Positions 1-6,402 of a stretch of 7,328 nt of DNA are shown in pieces (the first letter of the stretch is position 1; every line of letters begins with the position of its first letter). Source of the DNA: BS150m-G50 sp964501185 [NCBI: uncultured Bacteroidia bacterium] (GTDB lineage: Bacteria > CAIWAD01 > BS150m-G50). The notes beneath the pieces were generated by a model. The model was not told where the DNA came from and ran no database searches. It saw only the letters and a list, made by a program, of their open reading frames with translations. The stretch lies in the NCBI GenBank assembly GCA_964501185.1, contig CAZCRT010000064.1, forward strand, positions 1 to 7,328, given 5' to 3'. The position numbers and the translations under genes are program-made.

Positions 1-2763
1 CCCGCCAGGAGCGATCCGCTCATTGCTGTTTCCACCAGCCCTTACTTTGATGAAAACCTGCAACTGGAAAGCACCCTGGACGAATTGGGCTTCAGTTATG
101 TCTATGTGAGCTCGGTTGCTGAAGCGCTGACCCTCGGGGCAGATGTTCTGATGGGCAGATTCGGTGGTACCGTTTTTGATTCTGAAGCGCTCGAATCCTG
201 GGTTCTGTCCGGACATGGTTATCTCCATCTGGGCGACTGGTGCAGCTGGCTGGCAATTGAGTCTGAGGCTACCGGTGGAGATCCTGTTACAGTTGATATC
301 GTAGATCCTGATTGTCCGCTTTCGGTTGATCTGCCCCCCTCCTGGGAAGCGACCGGTTTCTGGCACTATCAGGGATCACAACGACTGGGTTGGCTGAACG
401 ATGCAGGTCACGATAATGTAGCGGATGGTACGGTTAATGGAGAAACGCAAGCGCGCGCTGTTACCCTGAAACGACTGGGTAATGGATATGTCGCGTTCAT
501 CGGTTTCAATGTTTATGGCGAAGCTGCACCGGAAGAATCCAGGCAGCTGTTTGCCAACGCTCTCGATTGGGTAACTACAGGCGCCTGGAGCAGCTGGCTA
601 AGCTACGATCCTGCTCAGGGTGCAGTACCGGCCGGTCAGGAACAGATGATTGAACTGCTGTTTAATGCTTCTGAACTGGGTGGCGGGATATACGAGCTTG
701 AAGTAATGGTGTCCAGCAATGACCCTGTAAATCCGCTGCTAACCATACCGGCCACCCTGCAGGTAACCGGAGTTCCTGTTCTCACCAGCACCCCGGAAGC
801 ATTGGATTTCGGTAGTTGTCTGGTTGATTCAACCGTCACGCTTGAGTTGGATATTGCCAATGAGGGAACCGACCTGCTGGCAGTATCCGAGATTCAGGTA
901 ACCGCTCCCTGGCTTGGTGGACATGCTCCTTTCTCCCTGATGCCGGGTGAACATCAAATCCTTGAAGTCATTTTCGCGCCTGTCGATCCGGCAGAGTTCA
1001 ACGGAACACTGACGCTGCTCAGCAATGATCCGGTGCAACCGGCCTATATTGTCCCGTTGCAGGGAATTGCCGGGATCCAGCCAATTGTCTCTGTTTCAGC
1101 AACAGAGGCCTACAAAGAACTTTACGCCAATTCTTATGGCGAGGAGATACTGGGCATTGAGAACCTCGGTGGGGCAGACCTGGAAGTAACAATGCTACTC
1201 CATGGGCTGGCACCTTCCTATAGCTCCGGGCCCTCAGGGGAAGAGTTGTACGAGTTGATAAATTCTCAGGAACCAATTACCAGCAGCCAACCACCGGAAT
1301 GGATACAGGTACCTCCCGGCAGACCGGACCTGCCACCGGCTGATGGCCGCAACATAACGATTGCTGTGAACGAGAGTGCCTTCCAGGCTGAAAACATACA
1401 GCTGGAGGCAACACTGGCCGAGATGGGCTATACCCATGTCTATATCACGTCAGTTGAAGAGGCCGCTGAAGCCGGTGCTCTGGCCATTCTTGGGCGTTTC
1501 GGTGGTTGTGATCTCGATCCGGATGATTTGACCGAATGGATTGAGAGCGGTCATGGCTACATCCAGATCGGCGACTGGGTTAACTGGTATCCCGACAGCT
1601 GGACTGTTCTCGGTGGGGCGTCGGTTGAAATAGACCTGCAGGATACCACACATCCAATAACAACCGGGCTGCCCTCGAGCTGGACCGGTTCCGGTTACTG
1701 GGAGTACAACCGTGGTGATTTCCTCGGCTGGGTCATCAGTGACGCATTCTACGACATAGCAGATGGCAGCGCAAATTCCATTACCTATGAACGGATAGTG
1801 TCAGCGGATCAGATCGGTGACGGTTTCTCCGTTTATCTTGGTATCAATGTATATGGCGAGAATGTCTGTAATGAATCGAAGCAGTTACTGGAAAACGCCC
1901 TGCAATGGGTCATTTCCGGCGATGTTATCACCTGGGTAAGGCCACAGCCTAACGGCATGACCATACCGGGAGGTGAGGGCTTTGATGTAACACTGGAATT
2001 CGATTCGCAGGGTCTGGGGGTAGGTGACTACTTCGCAATCATGACCGTGTTGACCAACGACCCCCTCACACCGGAAGTGGAAGTAATGATCACACTGACG
2101 GTTCAGGCGGACGAGAATTGTCAGCCCTGCCATGATATTTCTGAGCTCACCTGTGGTGAAACCGTAACCGGATATACCGATCAATTCTGTAATATCTCAG
2201 CCTGGCAACAGTACGAATGCTGGCCGGAGCTCCAGGAGGGGCCGGAGGTTGTCTACCACTTCACCCTTGAACAGCACTCTGAGTTAACGGCAAGCTGGTC
2301 GGCAGATGATGAGCTGCAGCTGTTTCTCCTGGCCGATTGCAATCCGGAAGCCTGTATCGCCGCCGGGGATGGCGGGGTACTCTATTACGATTGCCTCATG
2401 CCGGGAGATTACTATCTGGTGCTTGATGGCCCCCTGCCAGTGGGTATCGGTTTTGATCTGACCATGGAGTGTGCTACCTGTTTGACAGAAGTGGTACCGG
2501 GTCAATACGCTCTTGAAACGAATTACCCCAATCCATTTAATCCGGTCACAACTATAGACTTCAGTCTTGCTGAACCTGGTCAGGTTACTTTAACCGTCTT
2601 CAATATTCAGGGGCAGCAAGTAGCCACGCTGGTGGAACGACGGCTTGCTGCCGGTTCTCATCAGGTGCAGTTTGATGGAAGTTCGCTTCCCAGTGGTCTT
2701 TATCTATACACACTGCGTGCCGGCGAGTTTACCGCAACACGCAAAATGGCTCTGGTCAAGTAA
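1..2763 (+). CDS. Modular secreted/surface protein with duplicated Rossmann-like modules and T9SS C-terminal sorting domain (5' partial)
   Basis: The frame is open from base 1 to the TAA at 2761-2763, giving 920 residues in the window; the true start lies upstream. The TTG at 85 is internal, because the preceding 28 codons align with the second repeat copy. Domains, with residues counted from base 1: Rossmann-like module (6-192) plus beta-sandwich (195-257); ASH/HYDIN-like beta domain (258-358, with LDFGSCLVDSTVTLELDIAN); a further beta/linker segment (359-450); second Rossmann-like module (451-640) plus beta-sandwich (641-704); cysteine-rich PPC-like domain (705-830, with GPEVVYHFTL and GDYYLVLDG); and a type IX sorting domain (835-920) with YPNPFNP at 2524-2544, the NIQGQQVATL strand and a final RKMALVK. 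Known family behaviour: such tails direct export through the T9SS and are cleaved or anchored at the surface. The Rossmann-like module resembles ThuA/class I amidotransferase-type folds, but I see no convincing catalytic triad. The specific function is unknown. The family assignment of the tail is firm; the middle domains are fold-level guesses. Confidence 0.93.
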   Translation, partial: PARSDPLIAVSTSPYFDENLQLESTLDELGFSYVYVSSVAEALTLGADVLMGRFGGTVFDSEALESWVLSGHGYLHLGDWCSWLAIESEATGGDPVTVDIVDPDCPLSVDLPPSWEATGFWHYQGSQRLGWLNDAGHDNVADGTVNGETQARAVTLKRLGNGYVAFIGFNVYGEAAPEESRQLFANALDWVTTGAWSSWLSYDPAQGAVPAGQEQMIELLFNASELGGGIYELEVMVSSNDPVNPLLTIPATLQVTGVPVLTSTPEALDFGSCLVDSTVTLELDIANEGTDLLAVSEIQVTAPWLGGHAPFSLMPGEHQILEVIFAPVDPAEFNGTLTLLSNDPVQPAYIVPLQGIAGIQPIVSVSATEAYKELYANSYGEEILGIENLGGADLEVTMLLHGLAPSYSSGPSGEELYELINSQEPITSSQPPEWIQVPPGRPDLPPADGRNITIAVNESAFQAENIQLEATLAEMGYTHVYITSVEEAAEAGALAILGRFGGCDLDPDDLTEWIESGHGYIQIGDWVNWYPDSWTVLGGASVEIDLQDTTHPITTGLPSSWTGSGYWEYNRGDFLGWVISDAFYDIADGSANSITYERIVSADQIGDGFSVYLGINVYGENVCNESKQLLENALQWVISGDVITWVRPQPNGMTIPGGEGFDVTLEFDSQGLGVGDYFAIMTVLTNDPLTPEVEVMITLTVQADENCQPCHDISELTCGETVTGYTDQFCNISAWQQYECWPELQEGPEVVYHFTLEQHSELTASWSADDELQLFLLADCNPEACIAAGDGGVLYYDCLMPGDYYLVLDGPLPVGIGFDLTMECATCLTEVVPGQYALETNYPNPFNPVTTIDFSLAEPGQVTLTVFNIQGQQVATLVERRLAAGSHQVQFDGSSLPSGLYLYTLRAGEFTATRKMALVK
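16..771 (+). repeat. Internal protein repeat, copy 1 (Rossmann-like + beta-sandwich)
   Basis: This is the first copy of a module of about 250 residues within the T9SS protein. Shared landmarks with the copy at 1351-2112 are IAV, ENxQLExTL, SVxEA, GRFGG, SGHGY, GDW, the NVYGE strand, a closing ALxWV helix, then a beta domain with SNDPxxP or TNDPxTP. Over the first 78 aligned residues I counted about 38 identities (roughly half), so the duplication is old and visible mainly at protein level. Confidence 0.85.
1351..2112 (+). repeat. Internal protein repeat, copy 2 (Rossmann-like + beta-sandwich)
   Basis: This is the second copy of the module described at 16-771. It begins at the NITIAV strand and ends before the PPC-like domain. 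The proline-rich linker before it (PPGRPDLPPADGR) resembles the first residues visible in the window (PARSDP) before copy 1. The linker therefore seems to be part of the repeat, and more copies may lie upstream of the window. Confidence 0.85.
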
Positions 2764-2811
2764 CAAGAGCAGTTCCCGGGCCAGGTTTTGATTTGATGAA
2801 AACGGGGTTTC

Positions 2812-2896
2812 AAGTATTTCCAGAAATCCTACTCTGGGAATACTTAATGTGATGCTTCCGGTGTTAGTTGAAAAGACTAACCATTCTGAGCATCAC
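2812..2896 (+). ncRNA. Candidate structured RNA: two consecutive stem-loops in the 3' UTR
   Basis: Stem 1 pairs 2812-2824 with 2833-2845: 13 pairs including one G-U, with an 8-base loop. Stem 2 pairs GTGATGCT (2849-2856) with AGCATCAC (2889-2896) and encloses a second helix, GTTAGT (2863-2868) with ACTAAC (2876-2881), with a 7-base loop. Only 3 bases separate the two structures, and a terminator follows at 2908. The T2819/G2838 pair is a wobble on the + strand but would be a C/A mismatch on the - strand, so the fold suits RNA from the + strand. It could be a 3'-UTR element protecting the T9SS-protein mRNA or a 3'-derived small RNA. I recognise no known RNA family and no clear promoter of its own. 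Confidence 0.4.
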
Positions 2897-2904
2897 TATA
2901 TATA

Positions 2905-2942
2905 GAGGCGGCGGTTCCGAAAATGGGATCGCCGCTCTTTTT
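2905..2942 (+). terminator. Rho-independent terminator of the T9SS protein gene
   Basis: GCGGCG (2908-2913) pairs with CGCCGC (2930-2935). The helix continues after a one-base mismatch with TTCC (2915-2918) against GGGA (2925-2928), around the loop GAAAAT. The strand then runs into TCTTTTT (2936-2942). A GC-rich stem followed directly by a U-tract on the + strand fits intrinsic termination about 180 bases after the stop codon. Confidence 0.8.
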
Positions 2943-3018
2943 ATAACAATAGTTCACGGATTCCACTACCCCACGGGGTCGGACCAAGTTATTGTGTTGT
3001 AAAATATAAGCTTACAAA

Positions 3019-3059
3019 CGAAAACCGCCCTAAAATGATGCTTAGAGGGTGGTTTTTCG
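3019..3059. terminator. Terminator-like hairpin in the convergent gap (possibly bidirectional)
   Basis: CGAAAACCGCCCT (3019-3031) pairs with AGGGTGGTTTTTCG (3046-3059) with one bulged base and one G-U pair on the + strand; the loop is 14 bases. T-runs lie on the outer arm in both orientations, as in bidirectional terminators, so it could end the hslR-like transcript on the - strand. The wobble becomes a C/A mismatch on that strand, so it is the better hairpin in + RNA, where it would be a second, backup terminator. Confidence 0.55.
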
Positions 3060-3076
3060 GGTGAAAAACAGTGTTT

Positions 3077-3093
3077 GAGGGATAATTACCCTC
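3077..3093. other. Small inverted repeat GAGGG/CCCTC
   Basis: A five-base-pair stem (3077-3081 with 3089-3093) encloses the AT-only loop ATAATTA. It lies 35 bases beyond the stop of the hslR-like gene in its reading direction, and on that strand a CTGTTTTTC stretch follows 4 bases after the stem. It may assist termination of the - strand transcript, but the stem is short. Confidence 0.25.
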
Positions 3094-3128
3094 ATACTGG
3101 TGTATCCAACTGAAGTGAGTACAATCAG

Positions 3129-3557
3129 CTATTCGCCCTTTGTGTACTTCTCAATCTGACGTCTTTCCCGCTTGGTTGGGCGCCCCCTGTGACGGCGCGT
3201 ATCTTCAACCTGATCAAGCAGCCGGTTCAGCTCCCGGTTCTGATCCTTTTCCGTGTGATCCTCGAGAACCTGATAGAGATCGTGAGAGTCTCTGGCAGAA
3301 ACACTTCTGGATGTAACGATCAACACCTTGAAATGGAGACGCCGTTGCCCCTTTGTTACAATGAACTCATCTCCAACTCTGACATCGCGACCCGGTTTTA
3401 CAGATTGAGTGCCACACTTGACATGTCCGGCAGCGATTGATTCCTGTGCCAGTGAGCGGGTTTTGAATATACGCGCCACTTTCAACCACTTGTCGATTCT
3501 GACTTCCGGTTCCAGATCAGGTTGCCTGCCGGTAGTATTCCTGCTTTTTCTGCTCAA
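3129..3557 (-). CDS. hslR: HslR/Hsp15-like S4-domain RNA-binding protein
   Basis: This is a 142-residue basic protein, close to the 133 residues of E. coli Hsp15. The S4 fold spans about residues 18-68: VRIDKWLKVARIFKTRSLA, then AAGHVKCGTQSVKPGRDVRVGDEF, matching the family pattern RLDKWLW..R..KTRSLA...I..G.V..N...VKP...V..GD. The C-terminal GRPTKRERRQIEK (125-137) is the lysine/arginine-rich tail typical of HslR. Known role in E. coli: it binds free 50S subunits that still carry nascent peptidyl-tRNA and helps rescue stalled subunits after heat shock. The start is TTG, supported by AGGAG six bases upstream and by an in-frame TAG further upstream with no ATG between. It lies 35 bases after the CotH-like gene, so co-transcription is plausible. 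Stop codon TAG. Confidence 0.92.
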   Translation of the reverse strand: MSRKSRNTTGRQPDLEPEVRIDKWLKVARIFKTRSLAQESIAAGHVKCGTQSVKPGRDVRVGDEFIVTKGQRRLHFKVLIVTSRSVSARDSHDLYQVLEDHTEKDQNRELNRLLDQVEDTRRHRGRPTKRERRQIEKYTKGE

Positions 3558-3563
3558 ATGACG

Positions 3564-3568
3564 CTCCT
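3564..3568 (-). promoter_or_regulatory. Ribosome binding site deciding a TTG start
   Basis: On the - strand AGGAG lies six bases before the TTG at 3557-3555. It is the main support for using TTG as the hslR-like start, because the short open stretch up to the in-frame TAG contains no ATG. Confidence 0.7.
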
Positions 3569-3581
3569 GTTCTCCTGATTT

Positions 3582-3591
3582 CCGCTAGCGG
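3582..3591. repeat. 10-bp perfect palindrome CCGCTAGCGG
   Basis: This perfect palindrome sits one base after the stop codon of the CotH-like gene and upstream of the hslR-like ribosome binding site. There is no room for a good loop and no U-tract follows, so it is not a convincing terminator. It could be a protein-binding dyad or chance. Confidence 0.35.
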
Positions 3592-3592
3592 T

Positions 3593-6259
3593 TTACTCGG
3601 TAGTTACCTGGTAGAAACAGTTGGATTCGTTTACCGGTTCCGACCAGTTAGCCGATGTTGTAGAATCAATGTACACAAAGGGGCCATATGGTTCATTCGC
3701 CCGATAGATATTGTATTGTGTCGCATTGTCTACTGCTGTCCAGAAAATGTAAACAGTATTACTTTCGATTGAAATGGAAAGATCCTCCACCGGCTCCATA
3801 ATGTCGCCACAGTTGAAAGTCCCCGGAGTGGGTGCTGTGAAAAACTGCCACGCAGCTTCTCCATCCGGGCAGCGCCCCTCAGAGATATCCGTAGTTTGCT
3901 CACTGTAAGTCAGACTGTCAGCCCAGGTGATACCATCTGCGAAGAGTACACCGATCTGCTCACCACCGCCTGACAGTTTAAAGTCAGTATGGAATGGTCC
4001 CTGTTCGGAATCATCATCGCACCAGATAATTGCGAATTCTTCTGGTTGAAGCAGTGAATCAGCCTCGAGCTCCAAACGGTATTGTGTGGGATTGGCCAGA
4101 TCATCTGTCAGATAGATACCGTTCAGATTCACCGGACAGTCAGTATGATTGTATAACTCAACCCAGTCATCAAACTCACCGAACTCATCAGGTAGAACGG
4201 TGTCATTGCTCGCCAGGAATTCGTTGATCAGCAACGGGCAGGCACATGGATCCTCCTGGACCAGATACTCCTCCGTTTCTCCTGGAGCACCAGCCGGCCA
4301 GAAAACAGTTGCGGAGGAATCATCAACTGCAGTCAGGTACCATTGTACGGTGGTACCGGTGGAGAAGGGGGGTATGGCGCCTGTCCAGAGGTCATTTGCA
4401 CCGGAGGTCATTCCCGCCTGCATCCAGTCACCTTCACCACGATAGTTGACGGTTGCAGCTGTCACAATACTATCGTCCGTGATTGTTGTCGCTATCGACA
4501 CTTCATCGACAGCAGTGGGGAAGAGCGGATCCTGTGTTACAACATCAATAAACGGCGAGAGGTTAACCGGTGCTTCCTCGTTGCGGGCGCCGGGTGTGCA
4601 GTTGCCATACTGTACCCACTCACCGTCACTGTCCGGAAAGCGTCCCAGCGAGACATCTTCCCGTTGCGTACCGAAAACTATTGAGTCGATGATGGTTGCG
4701 CCATCGCTGTCCACCAGAGCCAGCTCCTCGCCACCACTACCCAGTTTGAAAGTCGCATGCAGCGGCCCCTGCTCGGCGTCATTGTCGAGCCAGATCAACA
4801 ACCATACTTCATCATCAATCAGTGTGTCAGGGAACATCCACTTGGACAGATCGGTCAGGTCATCGGTCAGATAGCAGCCACCCAGATTGAAATCGGCATC
4901 ACCTGTAAAATGAATTTCGACCCAGTCTTCAAACTCGCCCATCTCATCTGCCATTATGGTCTCATTGTCAGCCATGAATTCGTTCAATACCAGAGGTGGT
5001 CTTTCCTGAGCTCCGCCGACCTGAGAGATTACCGACTGTCGGCGCTGGGCGATAAAGGGCTTTAATCCGGGAAATGGCCCCATATGATGTTCGATATTGA
5101 ACTCAAACTCCTCATTGCTGAACTGTTTGCGGGTATCGGCATAAACATCGGCGCGGATCAGATCAGCAAGTGCGTCGATCTGTGGAAAAAAATAAGCTTC
5201 AGTGAAGTGGTTTTCCGCGAGATCGGCAAGGTGTCCTTCATACCAGCTACGAAATTCAGGCAGCTCATATGTGCGGAGAGTAAGTGGCCGCTCCGATCCC
5301 CCCGGAAAATTAAGCGGCAGAAAATCGATCGGCATATGAATCAACTGATATACACCCATCCCCATGTTGAAACCACCGAAGCTCTCGTTCAAGTCCCAGG
5401 GGATATGGATAAACCGGTTATTATCATCACGATGGTAAAGGTAGTAATTGTGTCCACTACCTTGGTAAGAGTCGAGATTGACAAAGAGAGTGTTCATCGC
5501 CAGAAAATGGCGCCAGTTGCCATCCAGAAACAGTTCCGGAAGTGCGGTATTCAAATCCTCGTCAGGGGTATTGTTCAATACATCTATAAACTGAATCAGG
5601 TCACTCCAGTCGTTCTCCCCTTCGTTGGTTTTGAGCTCGTAATGTTCCCAGTATGGTTCAGGATCATTGCCCAACCAGGTAAGATGTCCATGAGGATCCC
5701 CTTTGAACAGGTTGCCATCCTCACCGTTGCCGAAGCGATCCTCGATAAATGGCTTATCCACCTGTTCTACCAGGGTATAGAATCCCCAGTATTCCCCATT
5801 GAGGTGAACCCGGGCGAAGTTGGCCCGTGGTGATGGCAGGAACTGGCCAATAAAATCATAGGTGAGTTTTTCCCTCAGGAAAGTAGCATCCTGAAAGCCG
5901 TTGCTTAGATTGATCTTCTGCAGGCCAAAGAATCGTTGATTTTCATCATATTTATTGAACTTGAGCTTTAATGGCTTCTTGTCACCCGGATGTCCCCAAA
6001 AAGAGCTGTTGCCTTTAAACCGGATTCCGACAGAATCGAGTGACACACCGTTACAGGTGACCGAACAGGACACATAGGTTTCCTCTGGTCTATGTTCGTA
6101 GAGAGTGTCGAGAAAGTCGACATAAGGAAACACTATTTCAATATCGAAAATTTGAGTTGTCTGAAAGAGGCTGTCGCTTTCTGCGGCGGGCAGAAGTGCC
6201 GGGAGCAGTAGTAAACAGGCTATTGTAAGCTGTGTGAACAAATTTGTAGGAATGTGCAT
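3593..6259 (-). CDS. Secreted CotH kinase family protein with two lamin-tail domains and FN3
   Basis: An 888-residue exported protein. A signal peptide spans residues 1 to about 26 (hydrophobic LTIACLLLLPALLP, then AA|ES). The CotH domain spans about 36-417: GIRFKGNSSF (78-87), FLREKLTYD (127-135), YWGFYTLVEQVDKPFI (157-172), NLFKG (183-187), HNYYLYH (270-276) and HIPWDLNESFG (285-295), which is the conserved PWDLN..FG acidic motif. Two lamin-tail (LTD) domains follow at about 422-560 and 676-816. Each has a LNEF or INEF start, GEF(E/D)DWVE, YLTDDL, an EQGP then FKL segment and a final TPG. A beta domain (564-668) lies between them, and an FN3-like domain (822-886) ends the protein. Known family: CotH proteins are atypical kinases (spore-coat protein phosphorylation in Bacillus); substrates of such secreted FCB homologues are not known. 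There is no T9SS tail, unlike the convergent neighbour. The ATG at 6259 has GGGGG six bases upstream, and a sigma-54 site lies about 55-70 bases upstream. Confidence 0.93.
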   Translation of the reverse strand: MHIPTNLFTQLTIACLLLLPALLPAAESDSLFQTTQIFDIEIVFPYVDFLDTLYEHRPEETYVSCSVTCNGVSLDSVGIRFKGNSSFWGHPGDKKPLKLKFNKYDENQRFFGLQKINLSNGFQDATFLREKLTYDFIGQFLPSPRANFARVHLNGEYWGFYTLVEQVDKPFIEDRFGNGEDGNLFKGDPHGHLTWLGNDPEPYWEHYELKTNEGENDWSDLIQFIDVLNNTPDEDLNTALPELFLDGNWRHFLAMNTLFVNLDSYQGSGHNYYLYHRDDNNRFIHIPWDLNESFGGFNMGMGVYQLIHMPIDFLPLNFPGGSERPLTLRTYELPEFRSWYEGHLADLAENHFTEAYFFPQIDALADLIRADVYADTRKQFSNEEFEFNIEHHMGPFPGLKPFIAQRRQSVISQVGGAQERPPLVLNEFMADNETIMADEMGEFEDWVEIHFTGDADFNLGGCYLTDDLTDLSKWMFPDTLIDDEVWLLIWLDNDAEQGPLHATFKLGSGGEELALVDSDGATIIDSIVFGTQREDVSLGRFPDSDGEWVQYGNCTPGARNEEAPVNLSPFIDVVTQDPLFPTAVDEVSIATTITDDSIVTAATVNYRGEGDWMQAGMTSGANDLWTGAIPPFSTGTTVQWYLTAVDDSSATVFWPAGAPGETEEYLVQEDPCACPLLINEFLASNDTVLPDEFGEFDDWVELYNHTDCPVNLNGIYLTDDLANPTQYRLELEADSLLQPEEFAIIWCDDDSEQGPFHTDFKLSGGGEQIGVLFADGITWADSLTYSEQTTDISEGRCPDGEAAWQFFTAPTPGTFNCGDIMEPVEDLSISIESNTVYIFWTAVDNATQYNIYRANEPYGPFVYIDSTTSANWSEPVNESNCFYQVTTE
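3812..4234 (-). repeat. Lamin-tail domain, copy 2
   Basis: Residues 676-816 of the CotH-like protein. It shares with copy 1 the order NEF, GEF-D-DWVEL, YLTDDL, a hydrophobic strand, D-EQGP-H--FKL, GGGE, a DS strand, S-GR-PDG and TPG. The divergence fits an old domain duplication. Confidence 0.8.
4580..4996 (-). repeat. Lamin-tail domain, copy 1
   Basis: Residues 422-560 of the CotH-like protein, directly after the kinase-like domain. It has the LTD hallmarks LVLNEFMA, GEFEDWVEI, YLTDDLTD, DAEQGPLHATFKLG and SLGRFPDSDG. Bacterial LTD domains are generally regarded as adhesion or attachment modules on secreted proteins. Confidence 0.8.
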
Positions 6260-6402
6260 TGGAGGCCCCCGTATTTAGAATTTTCATAATTATCATCAGT
6301 TATGCGGGAGCATAAGCAACGATTGTGCCAACTGGCGTATCCGGAGGCCTGTAAGTGGAAGTAAAGGAATGGATTTCAGTAAGTTCAGCGGATTGTTTTG
6401 TG
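6260..6402. other. Regulatory gap upstream of the CotH-like gene
   Basis: These 143 bases contain the sigma-54 site (6315-6331), a TTATGC/GCATAA hairpin dyad with a 4-base loop (6300-6315) covering the predicted start point, an ATAATTAT palindrome (6286-6293) in an AT-rich 5' leader, and GGGGG (6266-6270) as the likely ribosome binding site. No good terminator for the upstream membrane-protein gene is visible. Confidence 0.6.
6315..6331 (-). promoter_or_regulatory. Sigma-54 (-24/-12) promoter for the CotH-like gene
   Basis: On the - strand the sequence reads TTGGCAC, five bases, then TTGCT. This matches the RpoN consensus YTGGCAC(N5)TTGCW at every fixed base and with the required spacing. 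The predicted transcription start is near 6304, giving a leader of about 45 bases to the ATG at 6259. A sigma-54 promoter would require an AAA+ enhancer-binding activator; no activator gene or obvious upstream activator site is in the window. A sigma-70 reading (TTGCTT with GATAAT 19 bases later) is possible but has poor spacing. Confidence 0.72.

Larger units (their letters stand above)
2764..3128. other. Hairpin-rich non-coding gap between convergent genes
   Basis: This stretch of 365 bases separates two convergent genes and holds no credible coding frame. It contains a 13-bp stem-loop (2812-2845), a two-part stem-loop (2849-2896), a rho-independent terminator (2908-2942), a weak 6-bp inverted repeat TTGTAA/TTACAA (2997-3017), a terminator-like hairpin (3019-3059) and a small GAGGG/CCCTC hairpin (3077-3093). 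The part between 2943 and 2996 shows nothing I can name. Confidence 0.8.

Noticed and set aside
85-87. TTG as the start of the first gene
   Set aside because: The frame is open back to base 1, and the upstream 28 residues align with the second repeat copy (IAV, ENxQLExTL), so the TTG is internal.
636-860. Short - strand frames inside the T9SS protein gene (for example 636-860 and 1885-2184)
   Set aside because: They lie antisense to well-supported domains and have no ribosome binding site or recognisable product.
2788-2817. Possible sigma-70 promoter (TTGATT with AAGTAT) for an independent small RNA
   Set aside because: The -10 match is poor, so it is too weak to call.
2970-2981. ACCCC/GGGGT inverted repeat as a structural element
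   Set aside because: It leaves only a two-base loop, or a four-base-pair stem if the loop is widened. This is common by chance.
3582-3591. Palindrome CCGCTAGCGG as a terminator of the CotH-like gene
   Set aside because: It allows only a three-base-pair stem with a four-base loop and has no following U-tract, so termination here is unlikely.
4446-4874. Open frame of 142 codons on the + strand
   Set aside because: It is antisense to the lamin-tail region, serine-rich and low in complexity. It overlaps other shadow frames and is not credible as a gene.
5084-5833. Open frame of 249 codons on the + strand
   Set aside because: It lies fully antisense to the CotH domain, whose motifs are all intact. 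The translated product has no recognisable domain, so it is a shadow frame.
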